The notes below the pieces were generated by a model. It saw only the letters and a program-made list of their open reading frames with translations. It did not search any database and was not told where the DNA came from. The translations under genes and the position numbers were made by a program. Shown here one piece after another: positions 17,826 through 26,991 of a stretch of 64,000 nt of DNA (its first letter is position 1; every line of letters begins with the position of its first letter). Source of the DNA: Micromonospora zingiberis (lineage in GTDB: Bacteria > Actinomycetota > Actinomycetes > Mycobacteriales > Micromonosporaceae); the NCBI RefSeq assembly GCF_004331455.1, contig NZ_SJJR01000007.1, positions 186,001 through 250,000 on the forward strand, written 5' to 3'.

Positions 17826-18539
17826 ATGACCTACGCCGCCGGCTACCGGCACGACGTTCCGGGCGGCGCGGCCTGGTCACTCACCCTGGCCCGCGGCAGC
17901 ACGCTGCGCATCGAGGCGCAGGGCACCGACGCCGTGGCCAGCATGCTGATCTACGCGGCGGACCGGCAGGAGCGACTCAACGTGCCGGACACGCTCAAGG
18001 CGCAGATGTCGGCGCGGATCCACCCGCCGATGGTGCTGATGTCGGACATGGGCAAGGCGTTGGTCTCGGTGACCGGTTCCTCCTCCGACTGGCACGACGC
18101 GATCACCGGGCACAGCCTGGACGGCGACCTGACCCGCTTCGGCCCATCGGACTACGGCCGGGACCGCAACGACTGGCGTCGCAGCGCCCGCAGCCTGCTA
18201 CTCGACGAGCTGTACGTGCACGGCCTCGGCGAACGGGACCTGCACGCCACGGTCAACTGGTTCGTGAAGGTACGCCCCGGCGGCGACGCGCGGGGCACCC
18301 TGACGTACGAACCCGGGCACACCCGCGCCGGCGACTGGGTGAGCCTGCGAGCCGAGCAGGACCTACTCGTGGTGCTCAGCACCGCGCCGCACCCCCTGGA
18401 CCCGTCGCCGCAGTGGCAACCAGCCGGGGTACGGGCGACCGTGACCCCGGGCGAGCCCGCGCCCGCCGACGACGCCAGCCGGACGTTCCGCGCGGAATCG
18501 GGCCGCGCATTGGCCGCCACCGAGAGGAGTGTGCGGTGA
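17826..18539 (+). CDS. DUF1989 protein, urea-amidolyase-associated type (UAAP1-like)
   Basis: 237-residue protein with the DUF1989 fold pattern (ADRQERLNVPDTLKAQ, MVLMSDMGKALVS, DLHATVNWFVKV, GDWVSLRAEQDLLVVLS). Proteins of this type occur in pairs next to urea or guanidine carboxylase and allophanate hydrolase genes; their exact activity is uncertain. It overlaps the second DUF1989 gene by GTGA. In this window the usual biotin carboxylase is absent between the pair and the allophanate hydrolase, which changes what it could be helping. Confidence 0.85.
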   Translation: MTYAAGYRHDVPGGAAWSLTLARGSTLRIEAQGTDAVASMLIYAADRQERLNVPDTLKAQMSARIHPPMVLMSDMGKALVSVTGSSSDWHDAITGHSLDGDLTRFGPSDYGRDRNDWRRSARSLLLDELYVHGLGERDLHATVNWFVKVRPGGDARGTLTYEPGHTRAGDWVSLRAEQDLLVVLSTAPHPLDPSPQWQPAGVRATVTPGEPAPADDASRTFRAESGRALAATERSVR

Positions 18540-19153
18540 CAGTCGTACCGCAGGCACTGTTCGACGTGACCGTCGCCGCCGGCGACGGATGGCTCGGCGA
18601 GATACCGGCCGGTGGTCGGCTGCGCATCGTCGACCTGCACGGAAACCAGGCCGTCGACACCCTGCTGTACGACGCGCGGGACACCGCCAACCGGTACAGC
18701 GCCGTCGACACCATCCGGGCACAGGGCTCGGCGTACCTGACCACCGGTTCGGTGCTGCGCAGCGTACGCCTCGATCCGCTGGCCACGATCGTCGACGACA
18801 GCTGCGGCCGGCACGACACACTCGGTGGCGCCTGCGCCAAGGAGAGCAACGTGGTGCGCTACGGCGAGCACACCCGGCACCAGCACGCCTGCCGGGCCAC
18901 CTTCCTCCGGTACGCGGTGGCCGGTGGGCTGACCAAACAGGACCTCACCCACAACATCAACTTTTTCATGAACGTGCCGCTGACCGAGACCGGTGGACTC
19001 ACCTTCGCAGACGGGGTCTCGGCGCCCGGCAAGCACGTCGAACTCCGCGCGGAACGCGACATCCTGGTACTGATCAGCAACTGTCCCCAGTTGAACAACC
19101 CGTGCAACGGCTACGACCCGACCCCGGTGCGACTGCTCGGATGGGCGTCGTGA
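18536..19153 (+). CDS. DUF1989 protein, urea-amidolyase-associated type (UAAP2-like)
   Basis: 205-residue second member of the pair. Recognisable are GEIPAGGRLRIVDLHGNQAVDTLLYDA, a cysteine-containing SCGRHDTLGGAC stretch, HNINFFMNVPL and ISNCPQLNNPCNGY, the Cys/His-rich pattern that suggests a metal site. GTG 18536 overlaps the upstream stop and follows GAGGAG. The C-terminus overlaps the allophanate hydrolase start, so the three form one coupled unit. It ends shorter than its partner, as is usual for such pairs. Confidence 0.85.
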   Translation: MTVVPQALFDVTVAAGDGWLGEIPAGGRLRIVDLHGNQAVDTLLYDARDTANRYSAVDTIRAQGSAYLTTGSVLRSVRLDPLATIVDDSCGRHDTLGGACAKESNVVRYGEHTRHQHACRATFLRYAVAGGLTKQDLTHNINFFMNVPLTETGGLTFADGVSAPGKHVELRAERDILVLISNCPQLNNPCNGYDPTPVRLLGWAS

Positions 19154-20844
19154 CGCCGCTTCCCCCGACCGGTGGCAGCCCACCGATCGGCGAGGCGGTG
19201 TCGACAGAGGCCGCGCCGCACGTCTGGATCACCGAGTTCTCCCGGCAGGAAGTGACGCGCCTCGCCGCCGAGGCCCCCGACGGACCGTTGACCGGCGTAC
19301 GGTTCGCCGTCAAGGACAACCTGGACGTCGCCGGGTACCCGACCACGGCCGGCTGCCCCGATCTGGCGAACCGGGCGGCAGCCACCTCCGCCGTCGCGGT
19401 GAGCCGGCTCGTCGAGGCGGGCGCGGTGCCGGTCGGCAAGACGAACATGGACCAGTTCGCCACCGGGCTGGTGGGCACCCGTAGCCCCTACGGTGCCTGC
19501 CACAGCGTGCACAACTCGCAGCACGTCAGCGGCGGGAGCAGCTCCGGCAGCGCCGTCGCCGTGGCCACCGGCCTGGTACCGCTGGCCCTGGGCACCGACA
19601 CCGCCGGCTCTGGCCGGGTGCCGGCCGCCTTCAACGGTGTCGTCGGGGTCAAGCCCACCCGTGGCCTGGTGTCCACCCGTGGGCTGCTGCCGGCCTGCCG
19701 GTCGCTGGACTGTGTCACCACCTTCACCCGGTCCGTCGCCGAAGGCGTCGCCGCCCTCGACGTCCTCGCCTGGCCCGACCCCGAGGATCCATGGTCACGT
19801 CCGGCTCCGCCGACGCCGCCCCCGGGCGTGGCGGCACGAATGCGCACCATCGCCGTACCCGCCGGTGACCTCGACCTCGACCCGGCACACCGGGTGGCCT
19901 GGGCGGCGGCGCTGCATCGGCTCGGCAGGGTCGCCACCCAGGTGGTACCCGTCGACATCGGGCCGTTCCTGGCCGCCGCCGCGCTGCTGTACGGCGGACC
20001 GTGGGTGGCCGAGCGGTGGGCGGCGTTCGGGGCGTACCTCTCCGGGACCGGCGTGGACCCGACCGTACGGGCCGTCGTCACGGCTGGCCGCGACGTCACC
20101 GGCCCGGCCGTCTTCACCGCGCTGGACCGCCTCGCCGCACTGAGGCGACAGACCGAACGAATCTGGCTGGACGTCGACGCGCTGCTGCTGCCGGTCACGC
20201 CGGGACACCCGACCCTCGCCGAGGTCGCCGCCGACCCGGTCGGGGTGAACAGCCGGCTCGGGACGTACACCAACTTCGTCAACCTGCTCGACCTGTGCGC
20301 GGTGGCGGTGCCGGCCGGCACCCGGGCCGACGGACTGCCCTTCGGGGTGCAGTTCGTCGCGCCGGCCTTCGCCGACCGGCCACTGCTGGACCTGGCCGCA
20401 CGTTGGTGCGGTGAGGACCGACCCGGCGGAGGTGCCGACCGGCCGCCGGCGGGCACCGCGCTGGTCGCGGTCGTCGGCGCACACCTGACCGGCATGCCGC
20501 TCAATCCGCAGCTCGTCGGGCTCGGCGGACGGCTGCACACCCGCGCCCGCACGGCCGCCGGGTACCGCCTGTACCGGCTGCCCGGACCGGGTGTCGCCCG
20601 GCCGGGGCTGATCTTCACCGGCGACGGACCGGACGGCGGCATCGCGGTCGAGGTGTGGCAGCTGCCGCACCAGGCAATCGGCGCCCTGCTCGGCACCATC
20701 CCGGCGCCGCTCGGGCTCGGCCCGATTCGACTGGACGACGGCAGCACGGTGATCGGCTTCCTGGCCGCCGAACACGGCATACGCGGGGCCCGTGACGTCA
20801 GCGCCGCCGGTGGCTGGCGGGCGGCGCTGACGACCCCGGTCTGA
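19141..20844 (+). CDS. atzF: Allophanate hydrolase
   Basis: 567-residue amidase-signature enzyme. The Ser-cisSer-Lys triad is visible: Lys in RFAVKDNLD and the glycine-serine stretch SGGSSSGSAVAVATG, followed by DTAGSGRVPAAFNGVVGVKPTRG. A C-terminal domain (about residues 440-567, GHLTG-like start then LGGRLHTRARTAAGYRLYRL) is the part specific to allophanate hydrolases. It splits allophanate to two ammonia and two CO2. Start may be ATG 19141 or GTG 19150, both overlapping the DUF1989 gene. No urea or guanidine carboxylase gene accompanies it here, so allophanate may come from another reaction, possibly the hydrolase at 10579. Confidence 0.92.
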   Translation: MGVVTPLPPTGGSPPIGEAVSTEAAPHVWITEFSRQEVTRLAAEAPDGPLTGVRFAVKDNLDVAGYPTTAGCPDLANRAAATSAVAVSRLVEAGAVPVGKTNMDQFATGLVGTRSPYGACHSVHNSQHVSGGSSSGSAVAVATGLVPLALGTDTAGSGRVPAAFNGVVGVKPTRGLVSTRGLLPACRSLDCVTTFTRSVAEGVAALDVLAWPDPEDPWSRPAPPTPPPGVAARMRTIAVPAGDLDLDPAHRVAWAAALHRLGRVATQVVPVDIGPFLAAAALLYGGPWVAERWAAFGAYLSGTGVDPTVRAVVTAGRDVTGPAVFTALDRLAALRRQTERIWLDVDALLLPVTPGHPTLAEVAADPVGVNSRLGTYTNFVNLLDLCAVAVPAGTRADGLPFGVQFVAPAFADRPLLDLAARWCGEDRPGGGADRPPAGTALVAVVGAHLTGMPLNPQLVGLGGRLHTRARTAAGYRLYRLPGPGVARPGLIFTGDGPDGGIAVEVWQLPHQAIGALLGTIPAPLGLGPIRLDDGSTVIGFLAAEHGIRGARDVSAAGGWRAALTTPV

Positions 20845-20876
20845 CCGGCCGGCCGCTGCGAGCCGGCCGCCCGGTC
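20843..20876. terminator. Hairpin terminator after the island
   Basis: GACCGG (20843-20848) pairs with CCGGTC (20871-20876), and an inner GGCCGGC/GCCGGCC stem extends it. It sits between the convergent ends of the allophanate hydrolase and the DUF5134 gene. Confidence 0.65.
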
Positions 20877-20894
20877 AGGGCGTCGGCAGTCGGC

Positions 20895-21506
20895 TCAGAC
20901 CATCGCGAGCAGCATCAGACCCATCACCATCCCCATCGCGGCGTGGCAGATGCCGTCCGCCCGCGCTCCGGACCGGGACTCGGGCGGCTCGGATCCGCCC
21001 GGTTCCTGCCAGCGCGGTGTCAGGCGTAGGCCCCGGCTGGCCCACCATCCCGCGCTGAGCAGCAGGTATCCGCCCAGCGCCAGACTGACCACCGGTGACC
21101 ACCAGGAGGTCGCCTCCGGCATGCCGCCGTGATGCCCGCCGGCCCGCACGCCGTGCGCGGCGGCCATCCACACCATCGCCGCCGTGGAGACGGCGAAGTA
21201 CGTCGCCACCGCTCGGGAACCGTGGGGCAGCCGATCCCGGGACCGGGCGGCGCGGACCGTGAACCAGACCGCGATCGGCGCGAACAGCGCGATCCACACC
21301 TGCGCTGGTATCCCGATCGGCCAGACCATGGCGACCATCGAGGTCGCCATGAGCAGATGGGGAAACTCGCGCATCCGGGACCAGCCGGCCGGTGCCGGGC
21401 CGGTGCCCGGCTGCCGACGTGCGGGATGCAGCAGCCGGCTCGTGAAGTACGGCACCACGACCATCAGCGCGAGCGTCATCGGCCACCGTAGCGCCGGGCT
21501 CGTCAT
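20895..21506 (-). CDS. DUF5134-like integral membrane protein
   Basis: 203-residue membrane protein with about five hydrophobic segments (MTLALMVVVPYF, LLMATSMVAMVWPIG, WIALFAPIAVWF, YFAVSTAAMVWMAAAHG, VVSLALGGYLLLSAGWW) and a C-terminal ADGICHAAMGMVMGLMLLAM. The small His/Met-rich membrane arrangement matches the DUF5134 family of actinobacteria, which has no known function; copper handling has been speculated for His/Met-rich membrane proteins in general. It is convergent with the catabolic island and is not part of it. Confidence 0.75.
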   Translation of the reverse strand: MTSPALRWPMTLALMVVVPYFTSRLLHPARRQPGTGPAPAGWSRMREFPHLLMATSMVAMVWPIGIPAQVWIALFAPIAVWFTVRAARSRDRLPHGSRAVATYFAVSTAAMVWMAAAHGVRAGGHHGGMPEATSWWSPVVSLALGGYLLLSAGWWASRGLRLTPRWQEPGGSEPPESRSGARADGICHAAMGMVMGLMLLAMV

Positions 21507-21957
21507 CGGGTCGATCCAATCGTCTGCATCCGGTGTATCCGGTCATGATTCGCGGGATGCGGTCACTCTTTCACCTTCCCCGGCGGCCGAAAAGGCCCTG
21601 TGGCGAAGTCGGTACGCAGCAGCGCGCTGGCCGTTGACCTGCGGCGTTACAGGTCAACGTCGTGCACCTCGGGCCACCGGCCGGCCTTTGCCCCGTGCCC
21701 GGGCGTAGCTCCAACGCGATGGCGCTGATCAGGACCGGCGGATCGGCCCGGGGGAGTGGGCGTCCCGGATCATGCCAGGTGGTCGTCATCGTCGATGCTC
21801 TCTCCTGACCCGGGATGCACGATGCCGCTGAGCAGCAGCCCGCTGATGCCCTGTCCTGCGGTGTCTGCCTGTCGGGACCGCGATGACGCGTACCGCTGCG
21901 GCCTGGGCTACTGATCACCGGCCACGTCATGATCGATCCGCAGGCGCTGGCCGACCG
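21507..21957. other. Gap without a recognisable gene
   Basis: About 450 bases between the DUF5134 promoter side and the decayed flavoprotein gene. Open frames on both strands are short and show no family features. It may hold the lost N-terminal part of the OYE gene, but I could not recognise it. Confidence 0.4.
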
Positions 21958-22456
21958 ATGTCCGCCCAGCAGATCGAGCAGACCGCACGCCGATTCGCCG
22001 CCACCGCCGCGCTGGCCCGCGACGCGGGCTTCGACGGCGTCCAGGTGCACGCCGCGCACGGCTACCTGCTCAACCAAGCGGACTTCCAACGCGGCGGCTC
22101 CGCCGAGGACGATGCCCACCAGGTGATCGGCATGCTCGCTCAACACGGCACCGACCCTGGTCGAGCTCTCCGGCGGCCCGGTAGAGAGCCTGGCCGTACA
22201 CGGACACACCGCAGATGGGCGCACGCTCGCCCGCGAGGCGTACTTCTTGCAGGCCGCGTCCGAGATCCTCGCGGACGCGCCGCTGCCAATCATGCTCACC
22301 GGCGGGATCCGCCGCCGCACGGCCGCGCTCCGCGTACTGGACGGCGGCGCGGCCGTCGCCGGCGTAGCCACCGCGCTAGCCGTCGACCCCACCGCGCCCC
22401 ACCGATGGATCGACGGTCAGGACGCCCCCACAACCCCGGTCCACATCCATCGGTGA
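21958..22456 (+). pseudogene. OYE-type NADH:flavin oxidoreductase remnant
   Basis: The stretch FAATAALARDAGFDGVQVHA followed by HGYLLNQ is the diagnostic centre of old-yellow-enzyme-like oxidoreductases. Around base 22150 the frame changes: the second frame continues TLVELSGGPVESLAVHG, REAYFLQAASEI and LPIMLTGGIRRRTAALRVLDGG, the FMN-phosphate end of the same family. The N-terminal half is missing, the middle is shortened, and the C-terminus is out of frame with the first part. The gene is therefore broken by at least one frameshift and deletions. Confidence 0.8.
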
Positions 22457-22628
22457 AACAAGACGCTCGCGGTGCGCTTTACGTTGCCGAGCGGTCACCG
22501 TACGGTCTGGTGGCGCCGGGACTCATGACGTAGAGTGCGGTCTATCTGACGGCGGGGGCGCGAGTCGGGCAGTTTTGTCGACTCTGCATCAGAGCTCTGC
22601 GCCGCAGCACAACGGGGGAAGGGCTGCT

Positions 22629-23222
22629 GTGGGCAAGGTTTCGTCATCTCTGGTTGCCATAGTCGCGGGCGGCGTCACGCTCGGCCTAACAGTCGTGATA
22701 GGTGCGGTGGCTACAGCCGCCGGTGGAGCGAGTCCGGACCGCGCGACGGAGCCCGCTGTGGCGCAGCCGGGCGCCGCGGCCGACCAGCCGGGCTCAATTG
22801 TGGAGGATTTCAGCTACCCCGGGGCCGCCGAGGTGTTGGAGCGGCGCGGCATCACGCTGCATAAGGGCGACGGGCGGATCATGCTGGTGGGATGTGGCTC
22901 GGACCCGAATCGCCCGCCGGCCGATCTGATCCTCGTACAGACCAACGACCTGACCCTGCCAGGGGGCCCCAACTTCTGCTTCAAGGCGACGGGCACCTCG
23001 GGATACCTATCGATGGAGATCCCCAAGGTCTACTTCATCCGGGGCGACAACAGTCGTACGACGTCCGCGACGCTCGAGGTGCTGCCGGCTGACGAGCAGA
23101 GCGAACCCGCCGAGATCAAGACGGAAAAGATCGACCCAGGCGAGTGGCAGCCGGTCGGTGTGGGCGCCAGCGAGGGCGAGGCGATCCTGCTGGAACTGCG
23201 CTACCCATACGCCGCTTCCTGA
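22629..23222 (+). CDS. Hypothetical membrane-anchored or secreted protein
   Basis: 197 residues from GTG 22629, which follows GGGGGAAGG. An N-terminal hydrophobic segment (LVAIVAGGVTLGLTVVIGAVATAA, about residues 6-30) is a signal anchor or signal peptide. The rest is a soluble domain with two cysteines (VGCGSD and NFCFKA) that could form a disulfide. No family recognised. It precedes the large ALF-repeat protein by 133 bases on the same strand and may share its export or regulation, but nothing in the sequence proves a link. Confidence 0.7.
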   Translation: MGKVSSSLVAIVAGGVTLGLTVVIGAVATAAGGASPDRATEPAVAQPGAAADQPGSIVEDFSYPGAAEVLERRGITLHKGDGRIMLVGCGSDPNRPPADLILVQTNDLTLPGGPNFCFKATGTSGYLSMEIPKVYFIRGDNSRTTSATLEVLPADEQSEPAEIKTEKIDPGEWQPVGVGASEGEAILLELRYPYAAS

Positions 23223-23355
23223 CGGCTCTTCTCACCCGCCCACCGGGGCGCATCTCAACGGGCCGTACCTCTATACCGCGCCTGGTCCGTCGGCGCGAGA
23301 CGCCCGACCATCGTCGCGGCTGCTGCCGCCACTCGGTTAGAGAAGTGGGGACCTC

Positions 23356-26300
23356 ATGAACGTGTCTCGTTCGCGGCGGCTGCGGGGCGTCGGTCCTGGG
23401 CTCAGGGCCGTGTTCGCCGGCGTGCTGGCAGCGGTGATGGGCGTCGGGCTGCTGGGCGCACCAGCCCGGGCGGCAGACCTGGATGACGACGCCCGGGCCG
23501 ACCGGTACCAGGCACTGCTCGCCATGCGGTTGGGCGACAGCAACGTGGCCCGGGCCGCCGAGGCGGCGCTGGCCGGTACCGACGCGGACGTCGCCCGGTT
23601 CCTCGAGTCCGGATACGGCGAGGCGTGGGCCCAGGACGACCTGGTCCGCGTCGAGGAGTACGGCGCCGTGGGCGGGCCGACAATCAAGCAGGCGGCGCAG
23701 GCGGCGCTGGCCGGCTCGGCCGAAGATCGCTCGGCCTTTCTCAGCGGCGGCTGGGAGACGGCCTGGGTGCTCGATGAGCGAGTCCGGGTCGGTCAGCTCA
23801 TCGCGGTAGGCGGCGCCACCACAAAACGCGCCGGTCAGGCCGCGCTGAACGGCACCGACGAGGACGTCACCGAATTCCTCTCCGCTGGTCAGTACGCGGC
23901 ACGGGAGACCGACGACCGGATCCGGGTGGGCCAGATCCTGACGGCCGGCGGCCCGGCTGTGAAGGCCGCCGCACAGACAGCGCTGAACGGCAGCCGGGAG
24001 GACATCCGTGAGTTCCTGCTGCACGGGCAGCACGTTGCCCGCGCGCAGGACAACGAGACCGAGACCATCACCCAACTTGTCGACCTGGCCCGGGAGGCCG
24101 GCGCGCTCGCTGCGCAGGAGACGCTGCAGGCGGAGCAGGCCTCCGCCCAGGCGGTCGAGTCGGCCCGATTGGCGAAGGAGGCGGCGGAGCGGGCCGCACG
24201 GGAGACCAGGGAAGCTGGCCAGGACGCTCGGCAGGCGGCCGCCGCGGCCGGCCGGGCGGCGGACGCGGCCGGACGGGCCGCCAACGCGGCGCAGCGCGCG
24301 ATCGGCGCCGCGAACGCCGCGAGTAACGCCGCGCGGGTGGCGTCCAGCGCCGCGGCGCGGGCCGGGCGGGCCGCTGCCCTTGCTGGCAGCGCGGCCTCCC
24401 GGGCGAACACCGCCGCGTCGGCTGCGGCGGCGGACGCCACCAAGGCGCAGCAGGCGCGAAACGCGGCGCAGGTGGCCCGGAACGCGGCAGTTCAGGCGCG
24501 GCGTGCCGCCGAGGCGTCCGAGGCCTCGCAGCGTGCTTCGGCGGCGGCGGACCAGGCCGTACTCGCCGCAGCCGGTGCGGCGGGCAACGCGTTGCTGGCC
24601 GCAGCCGCAGCCGAGGAGGCGGCGGGACAATCGGCCGTCTCGCAGGCAGAGGCGGCCCGGGCACGCCAGGCGGCGGCGCTGGCCCGGCGGAAGGCAGGTG
24701 AGGCGCAGCGGGCAGCGAACGAGGCGGCGAGCGAGGCCCGTCGGGCCGCGACGGCGGCGGGCCAGGCCGCAACGGCCGCCCGTGGGGCAGCCACCCATGC
24801 CGACAACGCTGCGGCGGCCGCCGACGAGGCCGCGGCGCATGCCGGCGATGCGGCATACGCGGCGCAGAAAGCGCTGGAGCACGCACGCAACGCGCTGACT
24901 GCGGCGGACACTGCCGCGACCGCAGCCGACCAGGCCCGGCAAGTGGAGGAGGCGGCCCGCGAGGCGGACGCGCAGCGGCTGGCGGCGCAGACGGCGGAGG
25001 CGTTGCTGGAGGCTGAGGCCGCCCGCCGGGAAGAAGTCGCAAAGCTCGCCGGGGCTGCCTGGGATGACGCCGAACAGGCGCGTCGGGACGCCCAGGTTCG
25101 GCAGTGGCTGGCCGAGGCCACCGCGCCGGACGCCAGCCCGGAGGTGGTCGTCCGCAACGGCCGGCAGATCGCCGTCCGGCTGCTGAAGACCGGCGGCTCC
25201 TGGACCCGCGTGGCGGCCGAGGATGCGCTGCTCGGCACCGACCTTGACGTTCGGCATTTCGTCACCACTGGGCTGGCACTGGCAGCGGCGCAGGACAACC
25301 GCGCCATCGTGGCGCATCTGGCCGACACGGCCGCCAAGCCGGCGATCAAGGAGGCTGCGGAGGCGGCGCTGTTCGGTTCCGATGCCGACGTGCAGCGATG
25401 GCTGGAAACTCGTGAGTATGTGGGTAAGGAGCAGGACGACCGGATACTGATCGGTCAGCTCATCGCCGATGGCGGGCCGACCATGCGGGCGGCGGCGCAG
25501 GCGGCATTGAACGGAACCGCTGCGGACCAACTGGAGTTCCTGCGCGAAGGCCGGTTCGCCGCGGCGGAGCAGGACGACCGGATCGCGACCGCGCAGGTCA
25601 TGACCGCTGGCGGGCCGGAGGTGAAGGCGGCAGCCACGATTGCGCTGGCTGGCACCCGCGCCGCGCTGCGGCACTTCCTCGATGTGGCCCAGCACAAGGC
25701 TCGTGAGCGGGATCAGGCAAGCGCCGCACACGTGGCCAAGATGCGCGTGATGGTGGCCGAGGCGGCCGGGGTGGCCGCGCAGGCGCGGGTGGACGCTGCC
25801 CGCGCGGCGGAGGCCGCCGCCCGGGCTCGAAACGCCGCGACCGACGCTGCCGAGTACGCCCGGCAAGCCGTCGCGTCGGCGAACCAGGCTGCGGCGTTCG
25901 CGCAACAGGCGAGCCAGTCGGCGGCGCAGGCGCAGCAATCGGCCGCTGCGGCGGCCGCCTCAGCGCAGCGCGCTGCCGCAGCGGCAGCGTCGGCCAAGGC
26001 GTCCGCCCAGTCGGCCCAACGCTCCGCGGCACAGGCGACCACGTCGGCGGCGCGGGCTCAGCACTATGCGGCCTCGGCGGCCGACGCGGCGGGCCGGGCC
26101 CGCAAGTCCGCCGAGGACGCCGGCAAGAGCGCCGCCGAGGCGCGGCAGCTTGCCACGGAAGCGTTGCAGGCGGCGATCGAGAGGCAGCGGGAGGAGGCCG
26201 AGGCGCGTCGGCGGGCGAACCAGCCGGACCCGCAAGGTACGCAGTGCAATCTGGCGCTGTACCTGCACGGGGCCTGTAATGATCCGCTGCTGGACGCGAT

Positions 26301-26991
26301 AAACCGTGGCGACAACTGGTGCACGCTCCAGTTCGGCCACGGGCCGGTCTGCGACGGCGTCATGGAGCACTACAAGGAGCAGAACGAGCAGGACAAGCGG
26401 GTCGTCCAGCTCGTCCTGACCATTTGCGGGTTCGTGCCGGTGGCGGGTGAGGGGTGCGACGCATTGGATGCGGTCATCGCCTTCTTGGAAGGCGATGTCG
26501 AAGGTGGCTTCACCTCACTGTTCGCGATGATCCCCGGCATCGGCTGGGTCGCTGGCGGAAAGCGCGGCGTGGACCTGCTGCGCGAGCTGCGCAAGTTCGG
26601 TAAGAAGAGTGATGCCTGCCCGGTTCCGGGAGGTCGGGCCGCCAGCAGGTCGGCCGATGGTGAGCGGGTTGGCGTGCTGGCGGCGCCGGGCGATATGGAT
26701 CCGCTGCGGTTCGTCGGCGACTACACCGGCCGCTTGGACCGGTACCTGAGCAAGGGTGGTCAGGCCAGCTTCGAAATTCACGTCTATTACCAGGGAAGGG
26801 AATACGGGTTCTTCGGTAGCAACGGGTGGTTTCCGAAGCATGGCCTTTCCATTCCCAGCAACCCGCCCAAGGAGCTGGAAAATATCCTCAAGGGATACGC
26901 GGTCGACTACATGCGTCGCAGCGGCCAGCTCAAAAATGGTGATAGCGTCAAGGGTGACGGGTGGAAGCGGCCGCGAATCGAGGCTTGTTAG
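23356..26991 (+). CDS. Secreted ALF-repeat/coiled-coil polymorphic toxin
   Basis: 1211 residues. A signal peptide ends near APARA-A (residue 40). Residues 47-240 carry ALF-type helical repeats (AAEAALAGTDADVARFLESG and similar). Residues 240-570 are very Ala-rich coiled coil, residues 608-780 a second ALF block (AAEAALFGSDADVQRWLE), and residues 785-950 a second coiled coil. The tail begins with a Cys-containing linker. A hydrophobic pre-toxin-like segment follows at 1014-1076 (GFVPVAGEGCDALDAVIAFL), then a unique domain from about 1085 to the end. The tip is less GC-rich than the repeats and its stop overlaps the next gene, as in toxin-immunity pairs. Toxin chemistry unknown. Confidence 0.85.
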   Translation: MNVSRSRRLRGVGPGLRAVFAGVLAAVMGVGLLGAPARAADLDDDARADRYQALLAMRLGDSNVARAAEAALAGTDADVARFLESGYGEAWAQDDLVRVEEYGAVGGPTIKQAAQAALAGSAEDRSAFLSGGWETAWVLDERVRVGQLIAVGGATTKRAGQAALNGTDEDVTEFLSAGQYAARETDDRIRVGQILTAGGPAVKAAAQTALNGSREDIREFLLHGQHVARAQDNETETITQLVDLAREAGALAAQETLQAEQASAQAVESARLAKEAAERAARETREAGQDARQAAAAAGRAADAAGRAANAAQRAIGAANAASNAARVASSAAARAGRAAALAGSAASRANTAASAAAADATKAQQARNAAQVARNAAVQARRAAEASEASQRASAAADQAVLAAAGAAGNALLAAAAAEEAAGQSAVSQAEAARARQAAALARRKAGEAQRAANEAASEARRAATAAGQAATAARGAATHADNAAAAADEAAAHAGDAAYAAQKALEHARNALTAADTAATAADQARQVEEAAREADAQRLAAQTAEALLEAEAARREEVAKLAGAAWDDAEQARRDAQVRQWLAEATAPDASPEVVVRNGRQIAVRLLKTGGSWTRVAAEDALLGTDLDVRHFVTTGLALAAAQDNRAIVAHLADTAAKPAIKEAAEAALFGSDADVQRWLETREYVGKEQDDRILIGQLIADGGPTMRAAAQAALNGTAADQLEFLREGRFAAAEQDDRIATAQVMTAGGPEVKAAATIALAGTRAALRHFLDVAQHKARERDQASAAHVAKMRVMVAEAAGVAAQARVDAARAAEAAARARNAATDAAEYARQAVASANQAAAFAQQASQSAAQAQQSAAAAAASAQRAAAAAASAKASAQSAQRSAAQATTSAARAQHYAASAADAAGRARKSAEDAGKSAAEARQLATEALQAAIERQREEAEARRRANQPDPQGTQCNLALYLHGACNDPLLDAINRGDNWCTLQFGHGPVCDGVMEHYKEQNEQDKRVVQLVLTICGFVPVAGEGCDALDAVIAFLEGDVEGGFTSLFAMIPGIGWVAGGKRGVDLLRELRKFGKKSDACPVPGGRAASRSADGERVGVLAAPGDMDPLRFVGDYTGRLDRYLSKGGQASFEIHVYYQGREYGFFGSNGWFPKHGLSIPSNPPKELENILKGYAVDYMRRSGQLKNGDSVKGDGWKRPRIEAC

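Noticed and set aside
1..20850. Interpretation of the first island as a plain phthalate or aromatic catabolic cluster
   Set aside because: The Rieske and reductase alone would fit, but there is no ring-cleavage enzyme and most genes handle amines or allophanate.
23116..25938. A 940-codon open frame on the minus strand across the ALF-repeat toxin gene
   Set aside because: It mirrors the Ala-rich GC-biased coding strand, is full of Arg/Leu/Gly low complexity and shows no family motif.
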